64,000 bases of DNA, taken from positions 124,001-188,000 of the forward strand of contig JASENG010000008.1 in assembly GCA_030027265.1 (NCBI GenBank), read 5' to 3'. The DNA is from Lysinibacillus fusiformis. Its GTDB lineage: Bacteria; Bacillota; Bacilli; Bacillales_A; Planococcaceae. Within the stretch, counting starts at the first letter, position 1; each line of letters opens with the position of its first letter. Under the pieces are notes generated by a model. It ran no database searches and was not told the origin of the DNA. It was given only the letters and a program-made list of their open reading frames with translations. The position numbers and the translations under genes were made by a program. Shown piece by piece: positions 18,101 to 25,957 of this stretch.

Positions 18101-18223
18101 AAATCGGGAAGAATGATTGGAGTTATCTCCCATGTATCCGAGCTGAAAGCAGCTATGCCCGCTATTTTACAAGTAGAGAAATTAAAAGAAGGCTATAGTA
18201 AAACATCCATAGTCCTCAAGTAA
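15146..18223 (+). CDS. sbcC: Exonuclease subunit SbcC (Rad50-type ATPase)
   Basis: A 1025-residue SMC-like ATPase. Walker A (GSTGAGKTT) lies near residues 34-42. Two long coiled-coil arms with repeated Glu/Gln/Lys-rich heptads surround a zinc hook CPVC at 520-523. The C-terminal part has the ABC signature LSGGEKF and Walker B TMFIDEGFGSLD. It is the ATP-driven tether for SbcD. The ATGA overlap with sbcD means translational coupling. A terminator hairpin begins three bases after the stop. Confidence 0.95.
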   Translation: MKPIKLTMTAFGPYKNAEVIDFNELKGNRLFVISGSTGAGKTTIFDGICFALYGFGSGQDRKETKSLRSDFAEDSVHTAVELVFEIHGKTYRVLRQLPHVKEGNKNATGDKYELFEMQNDGQEVAIVERQRIKDINQKIEDLIGLSYDQFNQIVMLPQGEFRKLLTSQSDNKEEILRKIFKTNRYGEMAQKLEEKKRKAEMELNQARALKDSLIDQVKGALPERDSLLFAVLEQNSNIYQIQDALDEEIQFYQQKIREDQKFYDEAVIKHNEQYNRYMYDKAVNERIEAYEKRKQKLQELEQQKPIYERMQKEYEAAIQANKIQPINQQCHALNKAKAEKQHHLKNIKQKLEQAKKDLADANLAYEAERAKEQERDQASQQLNDLQKLMPRYEQIEALSKTVQSLQAAEHNARTALENLEQELNGEKAKVTQLSQVIEQLEEKTDNFKELLEQQGVLREIVNCFSNYNQLKNELQLLQTQSNNVEKEYSAAKVIYELEEGKWLTNQASRLAASLVPGSPCPVCGSTEHQQISNQHTEIVDEATIKKLKANLAEAEQKKYRLEANVGALEARVKQCEQELERLHAPLTQEQQYVQQFKELNLTIEQLKNEDAKLVSYKKNLKQLKTVLEQLEENQKQLEEKHHQTKELLLKESTVLAEQQKEIPSELQNISLLHKAIAQAEKHKLILFARWEQVQKKAHEVEKLVATTEEAVNQTSKQIEQAEENLEQAKEELKHSMAAAGFENYKHFESSLRDDFRINQLQNQYMEFSKELHAVSTHIEQESGELEGKDKVDLTFVEDTLNALKLEFESALQTLNRSRECERQAINFSEKLDHAADQIFKLEEESSQIIDLHNLLRGQNSKKISFERYVQMGYLEQITEAANIRLKSLSNGQYYLQCSDRQESHGRQSGLSLDVYDTYTGQSRDVKSLSGGEKFNASLCLALGMADVIQSFQGNVKIDTMFIDEGFGSLDEESLMKAIDTLIDLQKSGRMIGVISHVSELKAAMPAILQVEKLKEGYSKTSIVLK

Positions 18224-18225
18224 AA

Positions 18226-18262
18226 AAACGGCGGAGACCTTTAGTAGTCTCTGCCGTTTAAT
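18226..18262. terminator. Terminator of sbcDC, shared with a convergent small ORF
   Basis: AAACGGCGGAGAC pairs with GTCTCTGCCGTTT. The stop codon of the minus-strand 42-aa ORF (18241) lies in its loop, so the last codons of that ORF form the right arm. Confidence 0.8.
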
Positions 18263-18369
18263 TTATAGCCTGTTCTTGATGATTTTTTCTTATCCATTGC
18301 TTTCTTTACGATCGGATATACAATTGGTGCTACCTTCATGATTGTTTTAATAGTCTTTCCCAGTTTCAT
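18241..18369 (-). CDS. Small basic protein, 42 aa
   Basis: A 42-codon reading frame, MKLGKTIKTIMKVAPIVYPI followed by VKKAMDKKKSSRTG and a short tail. AAGGAGTG sits just upstream of the ATG at ideal spacing. The protein has a short hydrophobic/amphipathic stretch (IMKVAPIVYPIV) between lysine-rich ends, as in small membrane-associated peptides. No family recognised. It lies 49 bases downstream of the DUF4870 gene on the same strand and may share its transcript. Confidence 0.6.
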   Translation of the reverse strand: MKLGKTIKTIMKVAPIVYPIVKKAMDKKKSSRTGYKLNGRDY

Positions 18370-18418
18370 AAATAATGCACTCCTTCGCTTTAAGAATTCT
18401 ATACCCGTTTAAATAATA

Positions 18419-18748
18419 TTAGAAACCTACTCGGAATACTCGATAAGCCTGTACAAGGTTCCAGATTATAATCACTAAAGTAATGACAAAGTAGACGCCC
18501 ATTAAAATAAACATCAGCATAACGAAGCCGTTCATATTTTCATAATTTATCGAGAACATCCCTATAAATCCTAAAATTGCCATCAGAATCGAGAGAGCGG
18601 CGGGAATTGAATGGGATATAAATGCCCTTTTCGCATGATGCTTTACCTCTTTATCTTTAATGACGAAATAAACAATTATAGGCAATATGAAGGGAGCGAA
18701 CAATAAACTTACATAACAAAGAGCAGATAATATTTTATTATTATCCAT
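18419..18748 (-). CDS. DUF4870-type membrane protein
   Basis: A 109-residue protein with three predicted membrane segments (about 5-28, 48-68, 76-101). The loop IKDKEVKHHAKRAFISHSIP with its conserved His residues matches DUF4870/YwcB-like small membrane proteins of unknown role. GAGGTG precedes the ATG. It is probably followed in the same transcript by the 42-aa ORF. Confidence 0.75.
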   Translation of the reverse strand: MDNNKILSALCYVSLLFAPFILPIIVYFVIKDKEVKHHAKRAFISHSIPAALSILMAILGFIGMFSINYENMNGFVMLMFILMGVYFVITLVIIIWNLVQAYRVFRVGF

Positions 18749-18821
18749 GTATTCACCTCAATTACACATTACTATATATGGAAGTCATTGACAATAAAAG
18801 GGGATGCTATTCATATTCTAG

Positions 18822-18849
18822 TTGAAAAAAGCATATAGTTTGATACAAT
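18822..18849 (+). promoter_or_regulatory. Candidate promoter of thiT leader
   Basis: TTGAAA at 18822-18827 and TACAAT at 18844-18849, spacer 16. A start near 18856 would begin the RNA about 30 nt before the riboswitch. Confidence 0.5.
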
Positions 18850-18884
18850 TAATAATGTTCTAACGATAAAACTAAATGTATTTA

Positions 18885-18975
18885 CCACAAGGGGAGCTGA
18901 TGAAGTCAGCTGAGATTGTGCACTTATTGCACTAACTCTATGAACCTGTAAGTTAGTACTTGCGTAGGGATGTGG
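18885..18975 (+). promoter_or_regulatory. TPP riboswitch (THI element)
   Basis: Conserved core present: GGGGAGC ... GCTGAGA ... CTATGAACCTG ... AGTTAGTACTTGCGTAGGGA, closed by a P1 stem of CCACA (18885-18889) with TGTGG (18971-18975). It senses thiamine pyrophosphate and should switch off the thiamine transporter gene thiT downstream. A likely terminator (GACTCC ... AGG/CCT ... GGCGTC, then ATTTTTATTTT) lies at about 18987-19032. A CCAATTGG motif recurs at about 18991 and 19097 and may take part in the alternative fold. Confidence 0.92.
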
Positions 18976-19125
18976 ATAGAAACCGACTCCAATTGGCGTT
19001 TAGGCTCTGTCCTGGCGTCATTTTTATTTTGGAGAAATATGTCTTTTGTCATTTTAAGGTATTTGACTAAATGATTTCTATCCTTCTCTTAGGTTCCAAT
19101 TGGATAAAAAGAGAGGAGATTAGTT

Positions 19126-19683
19126 ATGAACAGTAAAAAACTATTAATGCTCGTTGAGATTGCAATTTTTGCAGGTATCGGCCTGGTGCTGGACAAATTT
19201 TCTTTTTCGCTTTGGGCTCAAGGCGGATCAATTAGCTTTGTAATGCTGCCTATCCTTATCATTGCCGTTCGTTGGGGAATTCTTTCGGGGGTTGCAACCG
19301 GATTATTAATCGGTATATTGCAAATCTTGTTTGGAGGATATGTTTTACATTTGGTGCAAGGATTCCTTGACTATGTAGTTGCATTTTCGGTAGTCGGACT
19401 GGCTGGTGTATTCCGTAAACAAATTCTTCAAGCAGCCATTGAAATGAATAAAAAACGCATGGCCCTTTATATTACATTAGGAATTGTATTGGGGGGATTA
19501 TTGCGTTATGCAGCACATGCAATAGCTGGAGCGGTGTTCTTTAGTGAATATGCAGGAGACCAGAATGTGTGGCTTTACACAATCATTTACAATGGTTCCT
19601 ATATGATTCCTGCCATCATCTTAACGGCAATTGTCGGCTCCTTCATCTTTACGGCAGCACCAAGACTTTTAAAATCAAACTAA
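19126..19683 (+). CDS. thiT: Thiamine ECF transporter S component ThiT
   Basis: A 185-residue membrane protein with about six hydrophobic segments, the substrate-binding (S) subunit that works with the shared EcfAA'T module for thiamine uptake. The family signatures SLWAQGGSISFVMLPILIIA and AGALFF-like AGAVFFSEYA are present. A TPP riboswitch directly upstream supports the assignment. AGAGGAG precedes the ATG. The ECF ATPases and T subunit are not in this window, as expected for a group II ECF system. Confidence 0.93.
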   Translation: MNSKKLLMLVEIAIFAGIGLVLDKFSFSLWAQGGSISFVMLPILIIAVRWGILSGVATGLLIGILQILFGGYVLHLVQGFLDYVVAFSVVGLAGVFRKQILQAAIEMNKKRMALYITLGIVLGGLLRYAAHAIAGAVFFSEYAGDQNVWLYTIIYNGSYMIPAIILTAIVGSFIFTAAPRLLKSN

Positions 19684-19694
19684 AATACAATACC

Positions 19695-19727
19695 AAGGCG
19701 GCCAAGTAATTTTTGGCCGTCTTTTTA
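19695..19727 (+). terminator. Terminator after thiT
   Basis: GGCGGCCAA pairs with TTGGCCGTC, followed by TTTTT. Confidence 0.8.
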
Positions 19728-19873
19728 ACTTTAGCAGCCAAGAAATTAATTGCGTAAAAAATGATGCATTCTATGAATAATCAGCAAATAATTAAACTGA
19801 TTATCAATTCCCAGGAGTACTTGCCCAATAATTTGCTCTGATTGTGGTATATTATATAGAGATATGTAAATAG

Positions 19874-20642
<769 letters not shown>

Positions 20643-20644
<2 letters not shown>

Positions 20645-20695
20645 AAAAGAATCCTGGCACTTGAAATTATTTCAAGTGTACAGGATTCTTTTTAA
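20643..20695. terminator. Bidirectional terminator between map and tspO-like gene
   Basis: AAGAATCCTG and ACTTGAAA pair with TTTCAAGT and CAGGATTCTT, with A/T runs on both sides. The convergent minus-strand gene ends inside it (stop at 20667). Confidence 0.88.
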
Positions 20696-21398
20696 TTAGG
20701 AACACGCCCACAATCATAACACCGGCTAAAAAAAGTGCCGCTGTAGTAACCAACAGCTCATCCAATCCGTTTTGAACGGCAATTCCTATATAGCACCATA
20801 TAAACACAATCGGAAAGACGATATCAAAATGATGGTATCTTAGATGCAGCGCAATAGCCGTTCCAAGCGTCATGATAATCACTGCCCAAAGAGCATAACT
20901 GATTCCAAATCCCGACCATTGAAGGTCTACCAAAAGATAGGAACAATTTAATATCAGCAAGAAGGTTGACCAACTAAAGAAAAGTGCAATCGGCATTCTT
21001 ATCGTAAACAATTCCTTCTTCAAAGGGTAAGTATAATAGAGTGCGAATAGCACGATAACTTGTATCAATAAAATCACGGCTGATAAGACGAAATACTCAC
21101 TGTGCCAGCTCCAAAGAGAGGCAATCTGAAGAATTACTGCAACCAGGAAAAGCATGGTTTGTAAATTCGAAATAATGAGATCAGTCCGACGTAACTTGAG
21201 ATAGTTATAAACCCAAAGGAAAAGAAATATGAAAACAATAAACCATATGTAGTAAACATAATTTGCTGGTGCAAATAATAACGGCAATCGATTTATGATA
21301 TCAATAATGGAATGCCCATTTAATTGTAGCCAAAATGCATTGATCGTAAAGAGTGTGGCTACAATGACCGAAATAAATAATAAAATTAGTCGACCCAT
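20667..21398 (-). CDS. TspO/MBR-related (tryptophan-rich sensory) membrane protein
   Basis: A 243-residue polytopic protein with seven to eight hydrophobic segments. LFAPANYVYYIWFIVFIFLF and RMPIALFFSWSTFLLILN align by eye with the F-x-PANYVFSIWG and R-x-P-x-x-x-x-x-W segments of the longer TspO/MBR-like family. The role of these proteins (tetrapyrrole handling or stress signalling) is not settled. GGGAGAGG precedes the ATG. It runs alone between convergent map and the divergent PPK2 gene. Assignment is moderate. Confidence 0.6.
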   Translation of the reverse strand: MGRLILLFISVIVATLFTINAFWLQLNGHSIIDIINRLPLLFAPANYVYYIWFIVFIFLFLWVYNYLKLRRTDLIISNLQTMLFLVAVILQIASLWSWHSEYFVLSAVILLIQVIVLFALYYTYPLKKELFTIRMPIALFFSWSTFLLILNCSYLLVDLQWSGFGISYALWAVIIMTLGTAIALHLRYHHFDIVFPIVFIWCYIGIAVQNGLDELLVTTAALFLAGVMIVGVFLIKKNPVHLK

Positions 21399-21511
21399 TC
21401 ATTCCTCTCCCTTCTATAAAATTATATACATTAACAAGCCATTGAACAACATTTTCCAGTAACATACAAATCTAGTACAATACATAGTAAAGAACTTAAG
21501 GAGTGTTCCCG

Positions 21512-22252
21512 ATGAAAAAAATAGAAGAACTCAACTTAGATTTAGCAATTGATAAAAAAGAATACAAAAAAGAGCTGGAAAAACTTCAATATGAAATGCT
21601 TAATATTCAACAATTCCTATATAAAAATAATATAGGGCTGATCATTGCATTCGAAGGCATGGATGCTGCTGGAAAGGGTGGTGCAATTAAAAGATTAACA
21701 CAAACTCTCGATCCACGCGGAATCCTGGTACATCCAATTTCTGCCCCTCAAGCACATGAAAAAAGATATCATTATTTGCAACGATTTTGGCGCAAGCTGC
21801 CTCAGCATGGTCAAATCAGTATATTTGATCGTTCATGGTATGGCAGAGTATTAGTAGAAAGAATTGAGGGATTTGCCACACAAAATGAGTGGGAAAGAGC
21901 ATATGATGAAATAAACGCTTTTGAAAAAACATTAACAGACGAAAATTATATCGTCATGAAGTTCTGGCTTCATGTCGATAAAGATGAACAATTAATCCGG
22001 TTTGAAGAGCGGCAAAATAATCCGATGAAAGCATGGAAATTAACGGATGAAGACTGGCGTAATCGTGAGAAGTTTGACGAATATGTTGCATCTGCGAATG
22101 AAATGTTCCAAAAAACGGATTCATCTAACGCACCGTGGATTTTGGTCCCTGGAAATAATAAGCATTATGCTCGCATAAATGTATTAAGGGAAACGATTAG
22201 CCATGTTAAGCAGGTTGCTGAGGAAAGAGGATTAACGATTACCTATTTTTAA
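21512..22252 (+). CDS. Polyphosphate kinase 2 family protein
   Basis: A 246-residue P-loop kinase. Walker A GMDAAGKGG is at 49-57 and the lid/Walker B region FDRSWYGR at 105-112, both hallmarks of PPK2. The conserved DPRG, APQAHEKRYHYLQRFW and MKFWLHVDKDEQ stretches also fit. PPK2 enzymes transfer phosphate between polyphosphate and nucleotides; which class this is (NDP- or NMP-preferring) cannot be read. I chose the ATG at 21512, eight bases after AAGGAG; a GTG nine bases earlier is too close to that site. Confidence 0.9.
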   Translation: MKKIEELNLDLAIDKKEYKKELEKLQYEMLNIQQFLYKNNIGLIIAFEGMDAAGKGGAIKRLTQTLDPRGILVHPISAPQAHEKRYHYLQRFWRKLPQHGQISIFDRSWYGRVLVERIEGFATQNEWERAYDEINAFEKTLTDENYIVMKFWLHVDKDEQLIRFEERQNNPMKAWKLTDEDWRNREKFDEYVASANEMFQKTDSSNAPWILVPGNNKHYARINVLRETISHVKQVAEERGLTITYF

Positions 22253-22281
22253 ACCAAAAAGAAGGAATAAATGAAAACAGC

Positions 22282-22401
22282 TTGAATAAAGAAATAGATG
22301 ATGTGCAAAATAATGGAAAACAGGTAGTTGCAAGAATCTTCAAGAAAGGCTTGGAAGGTACTTTGGATGATGGTGAAAAAGTTTTTGAATTTATTACATA
22401 A
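22282..22401 (+). CDS. Possible 39-aa peptide
   Basis: A TTG-started frame reading NKEIDDVQNNGKQVVARIFK then KGLEGTLDDGEKVFEFIT, of protein-like composition. AAGGA lies 15 bases upstream and is better placed for an ATG at 22271 in another frame, which stops after four codons (MKTA) overlapping the TTG. This could be a reinitiation arrangement, a frameshifted small gene, or chance. It fills the space between PPK2 and the acetyltransferase. Confidence 0.35.
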   Translation: MNKEIDDVQNNGKQVVARIFKKGLEGTLDDGEKVFEFIT

Positions 22402-22414
22402 AAAGGGTGATAGG

Positions 22415-22966
22415 TTGGTAAAGATTGAGGGGGATCGTTTATTATTACGCACCTTTGTGGAGTCCGATGCTAAAAGTTTAGCCGACCTCATGAGAAGAAA
22501 TAAATATTTCTGGGCTGTACATGAGCCGCTTCACGAAGAAGATTTCTACACAGAGGAAGCTCAATTTAAAAAAATATTGGAGAGCATTCATTTACTTCGC
22601 GCAAATCGCGAATACTCTTTTGGTATTTATCCGAAAGGAAGCAATGTATTAATTGGCCATATTTCCTTGTACGCCATTAAAAGACTGCCATATAATAGTG
22701 CATTTATCGGCTATTCCATTGATGAAAAGTATACGCGTAAGGGCATTGCCACCGAAGCAGTGAAAGAAGTGATTAAATTTGCTTTTCGCCATGTGAAATT
22801 ACACCGGATCGAAGCGTATGTATCGCCTAAAAATGAAGGTTCCATCAAGGTACTTGAAAATGCTCAATTTGTACGAGAAGGCTTACTAAGAGAGCTCCTG
22901 TATATAAATGGGAACTGGGAAGACCATTATCTATACTCTTTACTTCGAGATGAATTTAGAAATTAA
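22415..22966 (+). CDS. GNAT acetyltransferase, RimJ-like
   Basis: A 183-residue N-acetyltransferase. The start is a TTG at 22415 behind AAAAGGGTG; the protein then begins VKIEGDRLLLRTFVESDA, the usual RimJ/RimL opening. The acetyl-CoA loop is EKYTRKGIATEAVKEVIKFA, followed by HRIEAYVSPKNEGSIKVLEN. The frame is open another 29 codons upstream, but that part is atypical and has no ribosome site. Family members acetylate ribosomal-protein N termini or small molecules; the substrate is unknown. Confidence 0.85.
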   Translation: MVKIEGDRLLLRTFVESDAKSLADLMRRNKYFWAVHEPLHEEDFYTEEAQFKKILESIHLLRANREYSFGIYPKGSNVLIGHISLYAIKRLPYNSAFIGYSIDEKYTRKGIATEAVKEVIKFAFRHVKLHRIEAYVSPKNEGSIKVLENAQFVREGLLRELLYINGNWEDHYLYSLLRDEFRN

Positions 22967-22970
22967 AATA

Positions 22971-23036
22971 GGGCATATCCATAAAAATGTCATTTGCAAT
23001 GGTGCAATTGCATTTTTAGGATAGCCCCTTTTATTA
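22971..23036. terminator. Long hairpin terminator
   Basis: GGGCATATCCATAAAAATG pairs imperfectly with CATTTTTAGGATAGCCCC around a GC-poor loop, with TTTT after. It separates the acetyltransferase from the convergent carbonic anhydrase. Confidence 0.75.
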
Positions 23037-23047
23037 TTTCAGGAAAT

Positions 23048-23647
23048 TTAAGTTGTTGATTTATTTGGTTGATGATCCTCTAAATAAGTGTTTCCATCTG
23101 CAAGTAAATCTAGTTTGCCGGTATTAGGATCGATAACAAGCCCATGGACTGGCGTCGTCTTTGGCATTAATGGATGATTGCGAATAATATCCACACTCTT
23201 TAACACACTTGTCGAAACATCCCCGAAACCACGCAGCCATTCTACTAAATCAATGCCGGAGTATTTCACCGTATTGATAATGTCTTCGCTGATTCCACGT
23301 TCAATCATATGTCCAATCATTATTTCTGGATCGATGGCACTCATCCCGCAATCATGGTGACCGATTACATACACTTCGTCTGCCTTCAACTCATATACGG
23401 CTACTAATAAGCTTCGCATGACAGATCCGAATGGATGACTGACTTGAGCACCAGCACTTTTTACAATTTTTACATCCCCATTGCGCATATTCATTGCTTT
23501 AGGAAGTAATTCAACAAGACGAGTATCCATACAAGTTAGGATAACTGATTTTTTATCAGGATATTTTGATGTAATGTAAGGCTCATACTGTTTGAATTTA
23601 ACAAAAGAATCATTAAAATTAAGAATTTCATTTAAAGAAGATCCCAT
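23048..23647 (-). CDS. Beta-class carbonic anhydrase
   Basis: A 199-residue zinc enzyme interconverting CO2 and bicarbonate. Ligands are Cys39 in LTCMDTR, His97 and Cys100 in IGHHDC, with the Asp41-Arg43 dyad present. The short form resembles B. subtilis YtiB. The ATG at 23647 has GAGGGG in front; a TTG four codons upstream is possible but overlaps that site. Monocistronic, with a hairpin terminator shared with the convergent acetyltransferase. Confidence 0.92.
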   Translation of the reverse strand: MGSSLNEILNFNDSFVKFKQYEPYITSKYPDKKSVILTCMDTRLVELLPKAMNMRNGDVKIVKSAGAQVSHPFGSVMRSLLVAVYELKADEVYVIGHHDCGMSAIDPEIMIGHMIERGISEDIINTVKYSGIDLVEWLRGFGDVSTSVLKSVDIIRNHPLMPKTTPVHGLVIDPNTGKLDLLADGNTYLEDHQPNKSTT

Positions 23648-23697
23648 TATTCCCCTCAACTCCTATTCAACATAAATACAAATCCATTATATACTAA

Positions 23698-23735
23698 AAA
23701 AGTCGGCAAAACTCGTTAAAGAGTTTTGCCGACTA
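23698..23735. terminator. Terminator between 43-aa gene and carbonic anhydrase
   Basis: AGTCGGCAAAACTC pairs perfectly with GAGTTTTGCCGACT; A-rich before it gives a T-run on the minus strand, matching the small minus-strand gene upstream. Confidence 0.85.
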
Positions 23736-23750
23736 ATGTTTTTAGAATTT

Positions 23751-23882
23751 TTCAGTTGGTTTTGGATCGATGCGTACTGATGATTTAGAATCTAAACCAA
23801 CGCGTAAATAGTGAATGAACATTGCCATAGCAATCATTAACACAACGAAAAAGCCAGTTACAGTTGAAATGAATAAACCCAT
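23751..23882 (-). CDS. Small single-span membrane protein, 43 aa
   Basis: A 43-codon frame starting MGLFISTVTGFFVVLMIAMA, with one hydrophobic segment (about 3-26) and a charged tail (HYLRVGLDSKSSVRIDPKTN). AAGGGAG lies ten bases before the ATG and a strong terminator follows, so it looks like a true independent gene. No family recognised. Confidence 0.65.
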
Positions 23883-24191
23883 TGTTGAAAGACTCCCTTC
23901 TAAATTAACAATTGTCATTGAAACCTATTATACTATATAACTATTATTAAATGTATGGCGAAAAGAAAAATTATCTTGCCAATTTCATGAAGGATCTGCA
24001 TAGGAATTCCTATTTATATAATTCGTGAGTATTATAATTAAATGTAGAAATGATGTCAAATTGTATAGGTCCTTATGTCATCTACGGGTACATATTGAAT
24101 TGTTTTTCTTTATCTTTTGCGAAGTTTTATTAAGTTTGTAGAAATTTTGAATTAAATTTAACTTTGTTTCAAGCATTCTGTCATATTGCTG

Positions 24192-24218
24192 TAAAAAAAA
24201 TAGATTATTTGTCGAAAA
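24192..24218 (+). promoter_or_regulatory. Candidate sigma-D promoter of motAB
   Basis: TAAA at 24192-24195, exactly 15 bases, then GTCGAAAA at 24211-24218, compared with the sigma-D consensus TAAA-N15-GCCGATAT (five of eight -10 bases). Motility genes use sigma-D in Bacillus. The remainder of 23883-24191 shows nothing I recognise. Confidence 0.4.
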
Positions 24219-24251
24219 AAAGAATAGTAGAAGATTTGGAGGAGCACATAT

Positions 24252-25055
24252 ATGGATTTATCAACACTAATAGGGATTATACTCGGAATTATTGCTGTTT
24301 TTGTCGGAATGGTTGTAAAAGGAGCAAGCTTAAGTATCCTAATTAACCCTGCTGCCTTTTTAATAATTATCGTAGGGACGATTGCTTCGATTACAGTTGC
24401 GTTTCCGATGAAAGAGTTAAAAAGAATACCAAATTTATTTAAAATTCTATTCACTGAACAAAAGCTTACAAGTGATGTTGAAATAATTAAAATGTTTTCA
24501 AGCTGGGCAGACCTGGCGCGTCGTGAAGGTTTGTTAGCACTTGAAAGCAAAGCGGCAGAAGTAGAAGATCCTTTCTTGAAAAACGGGCTGACACTCGCAA
24601 TAGATGGGCAAAATGCCGACTATATTCGTGATGTACTGACAGAAGAAGTAGAAGCTCTTGAAGAAAGACATGCAAGCGGTGCACAAATTTTCTCGCAAGC
24701 AGGTACATATGCTCCGACTTTAGGGGTACTTGGTGCTGTTGTCGGTTTAATGGCAGCCTTAGGGGATATGAATGATATCGATAAATTAGGACATGCCATT
24801 ACGGGTGCCTTTGTTGCTACATTGCTTGGTATTTTTACAGGATATGTACTTTGGAATCCATTTGCAAATAAATTAAAACGCAAATCTGCTGAAGAAGTAA
24901 AACAAAAAAGTTTAATGATCGAAGGGATTCTATCTGTACTAGAAGGTGAAGCTCCGCGTGTTATTGAACAAAAGCTAGCATCTTATTTACCAACGGAGGA
25001 ACGCCGTAAAATCACAGATGAAAGCGGGGCTGGCGGTAATGGCAAAGAAAGCTAA
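24252..25055 (+). CDS. motA: Flagellar motor protein MotA
   Basis: A 267-residue stator subunit with four membrane segments (about 4-22, 30-50, 150-170, 182-202). The cytoplasmic loop between them carries the charged region (SWADLARREGLLALE ... LTEEVEALEERHASG) that contacts the rotor. Segment 3 has the proline-rich AGTYAPTLGVLGAVVGLM motif. MotA and MotB form the proton channel that drives flagellar rotation. motB starts inside its last codons. GGAGGAG precedes the ATG. Confidence 0.95.
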   Translation: MDLSTLIGIILGIIAVFVGMVVKGASLSILINPAAFLIIIVGTIASITVAFPMKELKRIPNLFKILFTEQKLTSDVEIIKMFSSWADLARREGLLALESKAAEVEDPFLKNGLTLAIDGQNADYIRDVLTEEVEALEERHASGAQIFSQAGTYAPTLGVLGAVVGLMAALGDMNDIDKLGHAITGAFVATLLGIFTGYVLWNPFANKLKRKSAEEVKQKSLMIEGILSVLEGEAPRVIEQKLASYLPTEERRKITDESGAGGNGKES

Positions 25056-25809
25056 AAAAAAGAAGCATGATGAGCATGTCGATGAATCATGGCTATTGCC
25101 TTATTCTGACTTAATGACGCTGTTATTAGCCCTGTTTATTGTGTTGTTTGCTTCAAGTTCGATTGACCAAGAGAAATTGAATAAAATGTCTGATGTGTTT
25201 AACGAGATTTTGGACGGTGGTACAGGCATTATGGACAATACCTCTGTCATTGAAAGACCTAATACCAAAACAAATGGCATCTCTGCAGCCGAAGCAGCTT
25301 ATATCGAGGACCAAAGAGATTTGCAGGAAATCCAAGAACGATTAGATAATTTTATTGCGGTGAATGAATTGGAAAGTACATTTGCAACTAAAATGACCGA
25401 TGAGGGTTTATTAATAACAATTAGAGACAGTATTTTATTTGATTCTGGGAAAGCTGATGTCAAGCAAGATTATGCAGTAATTGCGGACGAACTATCTAAA
25501 ATTCTGCAGCTTGATCCAGCTAGACATATAGTAGTAACCGGCCATACCGATAATGTGCCGCAAAATACAGCAGAGTTTAGTTCGAACTGGGAATTATCTG
25601 TAATGCGTGCAGTTAACTTGATGAAATTGATTATTGATAGTAATCATGAGCTTGACCCTAAATATTTTAGTGCAAAAGGGTACGGAGAATTTAATCCCAT
25701 TGCAACAAACGATACTCCGCAAGGCCGTGCACAAAACCGCCGTGTAGAAGTACTTATTCAGCAATTAGTACAAGAAGATGGCACTAAAGTAAATGAAGTA
25801 AAAGAATAA
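25039..25809 (+). CDS. motB: Flagellar motor protein MotB
   Basis: A 256-residue stator subunit. A basic N terminus (MAKKAKKKK) precedes a single membrane segment with the proton-accepting Asp24 in LLPYSDLMTLLLALF. The C-terminal OmpA-like domain (VTGHTDNVPQNT ... NWELSVMRAVNLM ... GRAQNRRVEV) anchors the stator to peptidoglycan. The ATG at 25039 overlaps motA by 17 bases, so translation is coupled; an earlier in-frame ATG at 25018 gives the less typical MKAGLAV extension. Confidence 0.95.
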   Translation: MAKKAKKKKHDEHVDESWLLPYSDLMTLLLALFIVLFASSSIDQEKLNKMSDVFNEILDGGTGIMDNTSVIERPNTKTNGISAAEAAYIEDQRDLQEIQERLDNFIAVNELESTFATKMTDEGLLITIRDSILFDSGKADVKQDYAVIADELSKILQLDPARHIVVTGHTDNVPQNTAEFSSNWELSVMRAVNLMKLIIDSNHELDPKYFSAKGYGEFNPIATNDTPQGRAQNRRVEVLIQQLVQEDGTKVNEVKE

Positions 25810-25817
25810 AAACACTT

Positions 25818-25860
25818 AAACTCGGAAGATAATCGAACGCTTTCGAGTTTTTTGTTTTTT
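25818..25860 (+). terminator. Terminator of motAB
   Basis: AAACTCGGAAG pairs with CTTTCGAGTTT, followed by a T-run. Confidence 0.8.
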
Positions 25861-25888
25861 AAAGATTAAAAAATAATTTTTTATTCCT

Positions 25889-25935
25889 TTGACTATTTAT
25901 GAACAAAAGTTTATAATTTTAAACAAATGTTTATA
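25889..25935 (+). promoter_or_regulatory. Promoter and twin operator-like repeats of psuKG
   Basis: TTGACT at 25889-25894, a 17-bp spacer and TATAAT at 25912-25917 form a near-ideal sigma-A promoter. Two almost identical 14-mers, AACAAAAGTTTATA (25902-25915) and AACAAATGTTTATA (25922-25935), lie 20 bp apart over the -10 and the probable start site. Each is partly palindromic (AACA..TGTT). This is a typical repressor arrangement. Confidence 0.65.
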
Positions 25936-25957
25936 TCGAGTGAGGTGGAATGCAAAA

